From: Paraburkholderia sp. LEh10
Lineage (GTDB): Bacteria; Pseudomonadota; Gammaproteobacteria; Burkholderiales; Burkholderiaceae
Direction of reading: 5' to 3'
NCBI RefSeq assembly: GCF_017814945.1
Contig: NZ_JAGIPX010000053.1
Coordinates: forward strand, 1 to 58,661
Length of the DNA stretch: 58,661 bases
Under the pieces are notes generated by a model. It ran no database searches and had not been told where the DNA came from. It saw only the letters and a list, made by a program, of their open reading frames with translations. Below, one piece after another: positions 34,990-44,763 of this stretch. Each line of letters begins with the position of its first letter. Within the stretch, counting starts at the first letter, position 1. The translations under genes were made by a program, and so were the position numbers.

Positions 34990-36033
34990 ATGAACACGCG
35001 GAACAGCAAGCTTGTCCGGGCGGCACGGATTCGCAGCGCGACCGTTGCGCTTGCATTGCTCGCCGCGTGCCATGGACACAGCAATTCCGGTCAGCCGAGC
35101 GCGAACCCTACCGTCAACTATCAGGTGGTGTCGTTTGGCGACAGCCTGTCGGATGTCGGCACGTATGCACCCATAGCGCAGCCGGTGGGTGGAGGCCGCT
35201 TCACGACGAACCCGGGTCTCGTGTGGACACAGGTTGTGGCGAATTTCTATGGGGGCACACTGACGGCCGCCTATACCGGCGGATTCGGCTTCCCGTTGAC
35301 GGCCCACTCCGACGGCCTTGGCTATGCACAGGGTGGCGCGCGCGTGACGGACCCTAACGGCATCGACTTCAAGGCGAATGGAACCGGCGCGACGACCGTG
35401 CCGGTCGTGACCCAGTTGCAGAACTACCTGAATGCACACGGCAGCTTCAACGCGAACCAGCTCGTGCTAGTAAATGGCGGCGGGAGCGACATCCTGATTC
35501 ATGCTGGCGCCGTTGCGAGCGGCAGCGAAACAACCGCACAAGCCGATCAGGCCATCACCCTTGCCGCGCAGCAACTGGCGGCTATCGTCGGTCAGATCCT
35601 GCAAGCCGGCGCGAAGCACGTGGTTCTGTCGAATGTGGGGAATGCCGGTGTGTCGCCATTCGGCGTCAACAGCGCCGACCACGGTGCCGAGCTATCGGGA
35701 CTTTCGCAGACGTTCAACTCGGCGCTCACGAGCGCGCTACAGGCAGCGGGGATCCAGAACCAGGTGATCGTGATCGACCAGTATACGTTTATCAACAACA
35801 CCCTTGCGGCACTTCAGGCGAACGGCTTCACGGTAGGCAACACCGACACCGGGTGCAATCCGAGACTGATCTCATCACTGGTCTCCGCCTATTCGCTGTT
35901 CTGCTCGCCTGCAACCTATACGGTCTCCAACGCTGACCAGACCTACATGTTCGCGGACACCGTCCACCCCACGACGCGCCTGCACGCGTTGTTCGCGCAG
36001 CTCGTCGAACAGGCGGTCACGGCCGCGAAGTAA
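34990..36033 (+). CDS. SGNH/GDSL-family esterase lipoprotein
   Basis: This 347-residue protein has a lipoprotein signal (TVALALLAACHGHSNSG) and the SGNH hydrolase blocks. Block I with the nucleophile is VSFGDSLSDVGTY (about residues 47-59). Block III is VNGGGSDILIH, where the usual Asn of GxND appears as Ser. Block V is FADTVHPTTRLHALFAQ, carrying the catalytic Asp and His. Family members are surface esterases or lipases. The ATG has only a weak site (GGACGTTCC). It is intact and transcribed alone; an AT-richer 180-bp region upstream probably holds the promoter. Confidence 0.88.
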   Translation: MNTRNSKLVRAARIRSATVALALLAACHGHSNSGQPSANPTVNYQVVSFGDSLSDVGTYAPIAQPVGGGRFTTNPGLVWTQVVANFYGGTLTAAYTGGFGFPLTAHSDGLGYAQGGARVTDPNGIDFKANGTGATTVPVVTQLQNYLNAHGSFNANQLVLVNGGGSDILIHAGAVASGSETTAQADQAITLAAQQLAAIVGQILQAGAKHVVLSNVGNAGVSPFGVNSADHGAELSGLSQTFNSALTSALQAAGIQNQVIVIDQYTFINNTLAALQANGFTVGNTDTGCNPRLISSLVSAYSLFCSPATYTVSNADQTYMFADTVHPTTRLHALFAQLVEQAVTAAK

Positions 36034-36449
36034 TCGTGTTTCGAATCGCCACGCATTAACGCGGCACATAGTACTCGTCGGGCAGCAGCATGTCCTCGAG
36101 GAAGGTCACACTCATTGATGACGGGTCGCCCCGACGATGACACGTCGTCTGGCGCTAATGCAGCCGACCTTCGTGTGCCGGCACTGCGCGCTGATGATCA
36201 TCGTCGACATCGTCCAGCCTACTCAGCCAGTCCGGGCACCACCTCTTCGTAGCGTGCAAACAAGAACGCTAGGCGACAGCACTTGCCGAGGCCAGCACAT
36301 AGGCATCGATGACCGTTGGTTTACAGTAAGCTGCCGTTGATGTGGCGCAGGTTCCAACGGCGGCTGTCGATCGATGACGGAAGTTGGCTGACGGGTCGAA
36401 ATCGCGATAGTGACAGTATCCATGCGGGTGGCAGGCTCGTCGTGGCTGT
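36034..36449. other. 0.4-kb spacer between convergent genes
   Basis: It separates the esterase and LuxR gene ends, which face each other. No gene or clear bidirectional terminator was identified. Confidence 0.4.
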
Positions 36450-37118
36450 CTACACCATGACGAATCCGTACCGCATACCGAGCATCACCGCTTCGGTGCG
36501 GTTGGTCGCGCCGAGTTTGCCGAAGATGGAGGACAGGTGGTATTTCACCGTGTTCTCCGAGATGTCGAGTTGCCGCGCGATCTCCTTGTTGCCGAGTCCG
36601 TCGGCGAGCATCGCCAGCACTTCGATCTCGCGTAACGTCAAGGCTTCGAACGGTTCGCCGGATGCCGCCTGACGTGACGGTTTTCGTCCGGCCAGCAGCC
36701 TTGCGAGGATCTCGGGCGACAGCACGCAAAGGCCCGCCGCGACAGCTTCGATCGCCACGACGATTTCGGCTGGTATCGCGTTGCGCGGCAGGATTGCCAC
36801 CGCATCGGCGGGCAGCGTATCAAGGATCCAGTCGCTGTCCGGGTCGTCGATCAACAGGACGAGCGCCGGTGGCGCGTGCCCGAGTTCGAATAGCGTCTTG
36901 AGCGCGTCGCTAGCATGCGGCTCGATGTCGGCCACGACCACATCCGACACCAAACCGGCGAGGCAATCGACGAGCGTTTCGGCGTCGGTTGCGCTAGCCA
37001 GGAATGCAAGTGCCGGATTCGCCTCGACAAGCGTTTGCAGGCTTGCGCGCACCCGCGACGAGGCTGCAATCACTGCGACCCGCACCGTCGCCATGTGTAC
37101 CATCTGCCCATCCGACAT
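36450..37118 (-). CDS. NarL/LuxR-family response regulator with degenerate receiver
   Basis: This 222-residue regulator has a receiver-like domain (about 10-125) and a LuxR helix-turn-helix at the C-terminus: LTLREIEVLAMLADGLGNKE, then IARQLDISENTVKYHLSSIF and GKLGATNRTEAV. The receiver has an Asp in VVVADIEPH that could be phosphorylated, but the conserved Lys region reads AILPRNA, so phosphotransfer may be altered. It starts 18 bases after the stop of the trypsin-PDZ protease and is probably co-transcribed with it. No histidine kinase is adjacent. ATG 37118 or the one eight codons later may start it. Confidence 0.85.
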   Translation of the reverse strand: MSDGQMVHMATVRVAVIAASSRVRASLQTLVEANPALAFLASATDAETLVDCLAGLVSDVVVADIEPHASDALKTLFELGHAPPALVLLIDDPDSDWILDTLPADAVAILPRNAIPAEIVVAIEAVAAGLCVLSPEILARLLAGRKPSRQAASGEPFEALTLREIEVLAMLADGLGNKEIARQLDISENTVKYHLSSIFGKLGATNRTEAVMLGMRYGFVMV

Positions 37119-37136
37119 TTCGCCGCTTCCCGGACC

Positions 37137-38075
37137 TCACCTGCACGAATTCCGTTGGGGGCGTTCGCCCACGGTTACCGAACACGCGTGACGTTCGCCA
37201 CCTCGGATCAACGCGATTTGCAACTGTTGTCCGATGCTTGCGGAGCCCAGCGCGGCGTGCACGTCGTCCATGTCGCGGCAAGGCTTGCCGTCCAGTTCGA
37301 TCACCACATCGCCTATCAGCACACCAGCCTGTTCCGAAGGACCGCCTGGCGCAAGCGAATTGATCAGCAATCCGCTACTGAACGGCAGGTTCATTCTGTT
37401 GACCCACGCGTCCGGCAGGCTGACCTTCTGCGTGCCGACGCCAAGGTACCCCCGCGAGACGCGCCCTTTAGCCAACAGTTCGTCGGTAACGCGCTTCACG
37501 GTCATCCCGGGGATCACCATGCCGGCGCCGCGCATCAGTGCCGACGTGCAGATGCCCATGACCTGCCCGCGCATATCCGCGAGGGCCGACCCGGAGAAAC
37601 CTGGGCGCAGACCGCCGTCCAGTCGCACGAACGCATCGAGCTGTCCCCCTCTCCATGTGCGCCAAGGACCAGCTGTGCTGCCGATCACGCCAAAATCAGC
37701 GCTGATGCCGAGCGTGTCCGCACGCGCGACGGCGAGCGCCACATGACCCGGCTTCAGTGAGCGGGCATCGCCCGACTCGACCGGGTCCAGGTCCACACCG
37801 TCCAGTTTCAGCACGGCGAGGTCGGTGCCCGCATCCAGGCCTGCGAGGACGGCGGCGACCGTACGGCCGTCGGTCAATGTGATCTCGATCCCGTCCTCAC
37901 GCCCGATCGTGTGTGCAGCCGTCACGACGACCCCATGTCGCCAGATTACCCCACTCGACGGCATGCGATGCCGGCCGTGTACTGACACGACGCTCCGCCC
38001 GACTCGCCCGACAATGTCTGCCAGATTGTCCGAGAGATCCATCAAAGGATTTCCGCTTGAGGGTGTGGTTTCCAT
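37137..38075 (-). CDS. Trypsin-like serine protease with PDZ domain (HtrA/Do-like), no signal peptide
   Basis: This 312-residue S1C-type protein has the catalytic triad H55 (VVTAAHTIG), D85 (AGTDLAVLKL) and S163 (GFSGSAL). A PDZ domain occupies about residues 215-300 (GVLIGDVVIELDGKPCRDMD). ATG 38075 is chosen because AGGGGA lies 7 bases upstream and the domain begins shortly after. Unlike DegP/DegS it shows neither signal peptide nor N-terminal membrane anchor, so it may act in the cytoplasm or be exported by another route. It precedes the LuxR regulator in a likely two-gene operon, hinting at stress-linked signalling (inference). Confidence 0.86.
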   Translation of the reverse strand: METTPSSGNPLMDLSDNLADIVGRVGRSVVSVHGRHRMPSSGVIWRHGVVVTAAHTIGREDGIEITLTDGRTVAAVLAGLDAGTDLAVLKLDGVDLDPVESGDARSLKPGHVALAVARADTLGISADFGVIGSTAGPWRTWRGGQLDAFVRLDGGLRPGFSGSALADMRGQVMGICTSALMRGAGMVIPGMTVKRVTDELLAKGRVSRGYLGVGTQKVSLPDAWVNRMNLPFSSGLLINSLAPGGPSEQAGVLIGDVVIELDGKPCRDMDDVHAALGSASIGQQLQIALIRGGERHACSVTVGERPQRNSCR

Positions 38076-39073
38076 TTCAAGTCCCCTGCCAATTGCGATA
38101 CGACCTACTTGCCTCGCGTCGTCGATTGCTCCCCTATCCCTTGCGGATAGCGTGGTGACGACGGGTTCACAATGACAGAAGGACAGGGGGTGCACACCAC
38201 CCAAATGGGTAGGCGAGTAGATGCTGTGCTGACTTCACGATGCAGCGTGAAACAGAGATCGGCCAATTGTTTCCGCTCGCTTATCGCACAATGCCGGCAT
38301 TCGAACGGCTGGTCCGCATCGGAACCTGCAGGATGCTCAAAGGAGACATCTCGGCCAAAGCTGACGGTCGCCGATCAGCCGCTGTACGGCCGCTGAAGGT
38401 CGGCTCCACTAACATTCGCAAACCGGTGCCGACGAATGTCTCCTTTCTCTATAGACGAATGAGTCCCGACCCTGAACCGCTATTCGCACTCGCCAGAACG
38501 CAACAACGGGTTCCGAGGTACAACCGCCACTTGGCCTGTCGATTTGGCCGACGAGTCATCACATATTGTCTCCATTCGACCGTTTTGCAGCTGACGTTTC
38601 GCGAACGGCTGCTTATGAGAAAATCTGAGGCCCGTTGTCGACCATGAACCGGTGTTACGAAGGCCGTCAAACGAGCCGCAGCTTTGTGTGGTGAAATTTA
38701 CAATCGTTTAGCATTGCATTGCCGCTGATTGAACTGCCGTTGGAGCGATTCCCTGCTGCATCACTAGTCATGCTTCCATGGATCCCGCCAACGTTTCCAA
38801 TGTCTCGAGTCGACTATGGTCAAGGCCATTCACAGAGTCTGGAGCAGCGCATCCGCTTTGCATACCAAGCCATGATCGGCACGCTCACCTACAGGCTGAT
38901 CAACCGGGCCAGCGGTATCCGCTCCCCGACCCCAGACTGCATCAGGAAATGGCAAGACAGTTCTACCTGTACGTCACACAGGAGCTGGACCGAACTTCGG
39001 ATCAAAACTGAAGCGTTGCATCTCGGCGAGCATCGCAGCGGCCCCGGAATGATCCAGCACGAACGCGATGCGT
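38076..39073. other. 1-kb spacer
   Basis: No gene recognised. Several ORFs of 70-130 codons on the + strand have no recognisable domain. One ends with EMARQFYLYVTQELDRTSDQ, which is protein-like but not placed. The left 0.15 kb probably holds the protease promoter. Confidence 0.4.
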
Positions 39074-40354
39074 TCATCGTTGCAGGGCCGTCACGCGTCG
39101 GATGACGAATGCGAGGAGTAACGCACCCGAGGCGAGCAGCGCACCGAAAGCGTAAAGACCGATGGTCAGACTGCCGGTGTGGGTGTTCAGCCATCCGATC
39201 GAGAGCGGGCTGACGACCGCGCCAAGTACACCAAGTGTCGTCACAGCTGCGATCGCGTTCGGGGTGCCCGGACCCGGGAGGCAAGCGGGCACGATTGCCC
39301 AGAACAACGGAATCAGCGAGTAGAGCGCGACAGCTGCGATGGACAGCAGCTCAAGGGACAAGACGAACGAACTGGACGCGAGCGGCAGCAGGCACAGCGA
39401 TACCGCACCGATGAACGCGGCGGTAATCGTGTTTTGACTCCAGCGTCGCCGGCGGTCCGTCCGCGCACCGATCGCGATCATCGCGATGAGCGCGACTGCA
39501 TTCGGTACCGCTGCATAAAGGCCGATCGTGCCAATATCGGTCACACCAAGCGAACGAATCAGCTTCGGCAGCCAGAACGCGAGAACCGCGATAGCGGCGA
39601 CAATGGAGAAGTACACCGCCATCAGGCCGTAGAGGCGCGGATTGCCGAGCATCTGTCTGAACGTCTGTCCTTCGGCGGCCAGTGCGTCGTGTTCGAAGGA
39701 CGCGGCGATCATCGACTTTTCCCGATCGTCCAGCCAGTCGGCGGACTTGGGCGATTCGTCGAGCAGCAGAGGAATCAGAAGGCCGAGTGCGACACACGGC
39801 AGCCCCTCGAGCGGGAAGATCCATTGCCAGCCGCTCAAACGAGCGAAGCCGTGCATGTACTTCACGATCCAGCCTGACAGCGGATACGCGAGCACGTTGG
39901 ATACGACGATTCCCGAAGCGAATAGCGCGAGCGGCTTCGTGCGGCGCTGCTGCGGATACCAGCGCGTCAGATAAAAGACGACGGTCGGAAAGAAGCCTGC
40001 CTCGAACATGCCAAGCAGGAAGCGCAACGCATAGAGCGACGCCGGATCATGAACGAACATCGTCGCGGCCGATGCGCACCCCCAGCCGATTGTCAGCAGG
40101 GTCATCATTCTGAGCGCGCCCAGACGCATCATCAGGAAGCTGCTAGGCAGTTCGAACAGGCTGTACGCGAGAAAGAAGATACCGGCACCCATGCCGTAAA
40201 TCGCATCGGTGAACCCGAGTTCGGTCTCCATCTGCAACTGGGCGATGCCGAGGTTCACGCGGTCGATGTTCGCCATCACATAGATGATGAACAGTAGCGG
40301 TAACAGGCGTCGGGTTCTTCGAGAAAGTGGCGTTCGTGTCGGTAGGCGCGGCAC
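39074..40354 (-). CDS. MFS transporter, anion:cation symporter (phthalate/tartrate permease) family
   Basis: This 426-residue protein has 12 predicted hydrophobic segments. Family marks are LLPLLFIIYVMANIDRVNLG at the first helix, FFLAYSLFELPSSFLMMRLG in the second, and FEAGFFPTVVFYLTRWYPQQ in the fourth/fifth region. A long cytoplasmic loop about residues 210-245 follows. These transporters bring in organic anions such as phthalate, tartrate or aromatic acids. The start is GTG at 40354 with a poor ribosome site; a true start a few codons off is possible. It lies downstream of a broken iclR, which likely once controlled it. Confidence 0.88.
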   Translation of the reverse strand: MPRLPTRTPLSRRTRRLLPLLFIIYVMANIDRVNLGIAQLQMETELGFTDAIYGMGAGIFFLAYSLFELPSSFLMMRLGALRMMTLLTIGWGCASAATMFVHDPASLYALRFLLGMFEAGFFPTVVFYLTRWYPQQRRTKPLALFASGIVVSNVLAYPLSGWIVKYMHGFARLSGWQWIFPLEGLPCVALGLLIPLLLDESPKSADWLDDREKSMIAASFEHDALAAEGQTFRQMLGNPRLYGLMAVYFSIVAAIAVLAFWLPKLIRSLGVTDIGTIGLYAAVPNAVALIAMIAIGARTDRRRRWSQNTITAAFIGAVSLCLLPLASSSFVLSLELLSIAAVALYSLIPLFWAIVPACLPGPGTPNAIAAVTTLGVLGAVVSPLSIGWLNTHTGSLTIGLYAFGALLASGALLLAFVIRRVTALQR

Positions 40355-40545
40355 TTGCCGCGCTGCTGTCGAGATAAGTCGCTGGCGTATTCGTGCAGTG
40401 TCCTCAGAACGTTGTCGTGGACGAATCGGCTCAGGGTGGCATGCCGTCGTTCACGGCCACATTCAAAAGGCAACGTGCGCAGGAGACAATGCGAAGTCTG
40501 GACGATGTGCACAATATGCACTCAGGAAAACCCGATTTCCTCGGT

Positions 40546-41324
40546 TCAAAGGCAGAGGCGGTCCATGTGTTCGCGCATCAGTGCCGCGATCGCGGGCGCG
40601 CGCGCGCGTGGCAGGTCGGACGCGCGCGACGCCACATTCAGGCCGGCGCGGCCGCACGAACCGATCTCGAGACAAATGCCGACGCCCGCAATTCCGCGCT
40701 GGTTGACGTACGCGAAATCGGCAGCCCGCGTCTGCGCGAGCATGCGGTTCAGCTTGATTTCGGTCATGCCGTATTCCTGATATTCGACCTTATGCCGCGC
40801 GTAGTGCTCGTCGACTTGCGAATCGGTGAAGCGGGCGAGCAGCGCGATGCCGGAAATGCCCGTGCCGAGCAATCGCACGCGCCCGACGTAGGCCTGAAAT
40901 TCCGGCGGGCGCGTGCTGGTCGATTCCATGTGCAGGCAATGCGAATAGTCCCCCGACTGGACTGCCAGCAGCACGTCGCATCCGGATTGCCGGGCCAGTG
41001 ACTTCATGGCCGGGGTGTAGTGCTCGATAAGCGGCGGCCGATGCATTGACGCCAGGCCGAGCACCATCGTTTCGAGACCGAGACGATATTTCTTTTGCGA
41101 ATCGCGTGACGCGAGGCCGGATTCCACGAGCGCCGACGCGATTCGATCACCGTCGTGCGGTCGAGACCGGTCTTCGCGACAATGGATGAAAGCGCGAGGC
41201 CGCAGGTCTGATGGATTGCGAGCAGATGCAGGATCGCGATCGCCCGATCGAGTGACTGCACACCGTGCAAGCGCGTCGATTCCTTGATGGGCACCTGGAC
41301 GGCCGGTTCGCGAGCGTGCTTCAC
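40546..41324 (-). pseudogene. IclR-family regulator broken by a one-base frameshift
   Basis: The N-terminal frame (GTG 41324) encodes SLDRAIAILHLLAIHQTCGL and ALSSIVAKTGLDRTTV, the winged helix of IclR. The remainder, in another frame, starts IASALVESGLASRDSQKKYR, covers the effector domain (GTGISGIALLARF; RGIAGVGICLEIG) and stops at 40546. The sequence at the junction (about 41140) is explained by the loss of one base in the codon after TTV. Otherwise the protein is complete (about 255 residues). It sits between the caiB fragment and the MFS transporter on the same strand. Confidence 0.82.
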
Positions 41325-41482
41325 GGTTGTGTCTCCATATGAGGCGCGGCGCCCGTCATCTAGCTACGCAGAGATCTCGCTCAGAGTAACGCAGCAGCCC
41401 GGATCCGGACAGTCAATTGACGGTCGGACCGCGAACCGCACCCGAGCCCTTCGTCCGTGACCAGGTGCCTGTCCGTCTCGTA

Positions 41483-42328
41483 TCAAACCACACCCGTTTT
41501 TCTCAACTGATCGAGTTCATCCGTTTCGATCCCACACAGCGACGACAGCACATCGGCAGTGTGTTGTCCCAGCGTCGGCGGCGCACTTCGATATTGGATC
41601 GGCGAGCCCGACATACGGATCGGGTTCGCCACCGTCGCGACGCTTCCCGAAAGCGGATGAGGCAAATCCACCCGCATCCCGCGATGCCGGACCCTGCGGA
41701 TGTGCGAAGGTCTGCGCGATGTCGTTGACGGGCCCGCAGGGTACGCCGGCAGCCGCGAGCGGCGTTACCCATTCTTCGATCGTGCGCATGGCCAGAATGT
41801 CTCCGATCAACGGAGCCAGCGTTTCGCGATTTGTCACGCGATTCGCGTTCGTTGCAAAACGCGGATCGCTTGCGAGATGTGCGCAATCCGCAACCTCACA
41901 GAATTTGCGGAACTGTCCGTCGTTGCCGACGGCCAGCACGAATTGACCGTCTTTTGCGTCGAACGCCTGGTAGGGCACGATGTTGGCGTGTGCGTTGCCT
42001 TGACGCCGCGGCGTTTTTCCCGATACGAGGTAGTTGAGGTTCATGTTCGCCATGGCCGCGACCTGCACGTCGAGCAGGGCCATGTCGATGTATTGGCCTT
42101 CCTCCGTTTCGGTGCGATGCGCCAGCGCGGCGAGGATGCCGACTGTCGAATACATGCCCGTCATCAGATCGGCGAATGCGACCCCGACCTTCTGGGGACC
42201 ACCGCCCGGCAGATCGTCCCGTTCGCCAGTGATGCTCATCAAGCCGCCCATGCCCTGAACGATTAAGTCATAACCCGCTTGCTGTGCGTACGGACCATCT
42301 TGACCAAAGCCGGTTATCGAGCAGTAGA
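41483..42328 (-). pseudogene. CaiB/BaiF-family CoA transferase, 5'-truncated and frameshifted
   Basis: The frame begins IYCSITGFGQDGPYAQQAGY and continues through DLMTGMYSTVGILAALAHRT and the QGNAHANIVPYQAF region, typical of formyl-CoA/succinyl-CoA transferases of class III. The N-terminal part (about 130 residues with the catalytic Asp) is absent, replaced at about 42328 by a tssM fragment on the other strand. Near 41690, after DIAQTFAHPQ, the correct continuation (RVDLPHPLSGSVATVANPIR) is in a different frame and ends at 41483. It is not functional. Confidence 0.82.
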
Positions 42329-42336
42329 TTTCCGAT

Positions 42337-43698
42337 GCGCTGGTGACCAAGGCACAGAACCTGTTCGGCAGGAAGGACGATGCGCCGCAGAACGCGCAGG
42401 CGACGCCAGCCGTACCCCTCGATGCCTCCTTCGGTCCTGTGCTCAAGCTGGTCGGTCAGACGGGTACCGGCAACGCGGCACCTCCCGCCGGTAGCGATCT
42501 GAGCATGGAGCGCTTCACGGAACGTGTGACGACGCTGCGCCTGAAGCTGCAGCAGATCAGCGACAGCGCTGATCCGGACGATCAGGCGCGTCAGGTTGCA
42601 CAGTCGCTCTTCCAGGGCAAGGGCTCGGAACTCTCCGATACGCTCGCCTACGCGCAGCTCGTCTCCGCCAGTCTTGGTGAGCAGTGGGCGGGCATGGGCG
42701 GCGCACTGTTCGTGCAGCCTATCGAGCAGGCCACGCAAACCGTGCTCAGACCCGCGGAGGCGAGCCTGAACGATGCGTGGCGCCAGACGATCGTTGCTGC
42801 CTGGAAACGCTCGTTTGCCGGACGCTATCCGTTTGCGAGTACGGCCAACGATGCCTCGCTGCCTGAACTCGCCCGCTTTGTGCGCCCCCAGGGTGGTCTC
42901 ATCAACGCCTTCCTTTCCAACCAGCTCGCCGGCGCCCTCCAGCTGCAGGGCGACCAGTGGGTGGCGGCATCGGGTGGAACGGGTGCGGGCAGCACGACGC
43001 GCGCGTTCGATCCCGAGTTCCTGAAAGCCGTCAATACGCTGCAGCAGATCGCCGGTCACCTGCTCGCGCAGGGCGAGCCCCAGTACACGTTCGCCCTTCA
43101 GCCGGTACCCACGCCCGGCGTGACCGATACCCTTTTCGCGCTCGACGGCCAGACGCTGCATTACTACAACCAGGTTCAGTCGTGGCACACGATGACGTGG
43201 CCATCCAACGATCCTCAGAGCGCCGGGACGCGGCTCGAATGGCAGACCGATACGGCCGGCACCAACAAGAACTTTGAGTTCAGCGGCCGCTGGGCACTGG
43301 TGCGCATGCTCGAGCGGGCGAAGGTTGAACCGGTGGACAGCGCGACGTATCAGCTGACGTGGCAGGCGAAACCGGAAAGTACCGATCCGAAGCCAGCGTT
43401 GACAAAGACCGATGCGAGCGCAGATTCCGCGACGCTGACGGCACAGGAGGCGCTCGTTGCCGCACCGTCGAGCATGACGCACCCGCTGCGTTATCTGATC
43501 CGCACGGATGTCGGCAAGGGGCCGCTCGAGCTGCTGGCACTGAGGGGCTTTACGTTGCCCTCACGCATCTTTATCGATCGTGCCGCGCCTACGGCAAGGC
43601 AAGCCGTGCCTGCTGGCCCGCCACCGCTGCCGAAGGCCGCACTGGCGGCCGCGAAGCACGCTGCCGTGCCGATCCCCCAGGGGAGCGTACCGCAATGA
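42337..43698 (+). pseudogene. tssM: C-terminal fragment of a type VI secretion TssM/IcmF protein
   Basis: About 453 codons are open from 42337. The first recognisable residues are ALVTKAQNLFGRKDDAPQNA, and the body matches the C-terminal part of IcmF-like TssM: MERFTERVTTLRLKLQQISD, AWKRSFAGRYPFASTANDAS, LPELARFVRPQGGLINAFLS, and TWPSNDPQSAGTRLEWQTDT. The stop at 43698 looks natural. TssM is normally about 1200-1300 residues with N-terminal membrane helices and a GTPase domain, so two thirds are missing. No other T6SS gene is in the window. The GTG at 42343 could allow translation, but the product would lack the membrane part. Confidence 0.85.
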
Positions 43699-43773
43699 CG
43701 TTCCACGCAAGCAGGCACGCCTGCCCGGCACATAACGTCACCGCTCAATCGCAATGTTTCTCGCGGATATGCG

Positions 43774-44076
43774 ATGTTATGGGCAGTTGTATTGGTGGCG
43801 ATTTCCGTTTGCGTCAGCTTGCTGACGGCTATAACCCGCGCCTACGCCAGTTCACTCATGGTTTTAATCGGTTTCGGCATCGCGGCCTTGCCGTGGGTGC
43901 CTGCTCGCCGCCGATCACTGATAGCCTGTCAAACGACTGTTCTGCTCCGTGCCGACGGCTGGCGCGCAGATTTTGATAGCCTGCGATATGGAATGGTAAT
44001 TGGTCGCGAGTGTTTGGTCGCTTGCTGGGCTTCGATGGCGGCCTTAATGCTTCTTTCCATAGCTTCATCGCCATGA
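43774..44076 (+). pseudogene. Possible fragment of a DUF2182-like membrane protein
   Basis: A 100-codon frame is hydrophobic and ends with SLRYGMVIGRECLVACWASM and AALMLLS, which resembles the last helices of DUF2182 predicted metal-binding membrane proteins (pattern AxRxGLxxGxxCVGCCW..ML). The next part (MTIVAALVMYAR) is in a shifted frame. The similarity is by eye and weak; the gene is in any case not intact. Confidence 0.3.
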
Positions 44077-44763
44077 CCATAGTCGCCGCGCTCGTCATGT
44101 ACGCACGGTATCCGTCTTCCCCCGCAAGTTTCTCGGATACATCTGGACATGTGCGGCGGGATGGGTAGCTGCCTCGCCTATTTTCAGTTAACCTTATCAG
44201 TTCCTCAGAGCATTCAGGCGCCACACACAAAGTAGATACGGCGGCCTTTTCCTTCTTCCTTGCAAACTCTTGCCGTCGGAACGGTCCGTCGCATTATTGC
44301 GCGATAAGCAGGATACGCTCATCCCCCAATCTTATTGTGAATTTCGGGCATTCTGAGCCGATATGCGGTCTCTCTCGCGTTACGTTACGATATGAGCACA
44401 TAGCCTCGGCAGCTTCCGGAGGGCTGGGAATATGGATATGGCGGTAAGCTCGCACGGACTGACCGGGTTCGGGATGGGTTGCGTATCAACTCACTCCGAT
44501 GTGTATTCTGAAAGGTGCGGTCCGAGCAGTGGCACTGTTCGAGGCTTCGCCGATTACATACCATCGCGACGCAGTGCAACGTTGGTGAGCAGCACGACTG
44601 TAGGAAGTTTGTCCGACTCGCCCGCATCCGTGCCTCGGCCCGTGCCATCTGCCGGGTGCTCAGAACCGGTTATACGCACGCCTGGCAATGGTGCTTTAGG
44701 CGCAAAAAATGCTCGCAAAAATGCTAGGCGCCACCGCCTGATCGGGTGATCACTCATGCTCAT
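44077..44763. other. 0.7-kb spacer upstream of the first sigma-54 activator
   Basis: This should contain the promoter of the activator at 44764. A short coding-like stretch ends at about 44580 (AVALFEASPITYHRDAVQRW) with no recognised family. Nothing else is seen. Confidence 0.4.

Noticed and set aside
42268..43482. A 404-codon minus-strand frame over the tssM fragment
   Set aside because: The + strand frame has clear IcmF/TssM sequence; the antisense is low-complexity Arg/Leu-rich shadow.
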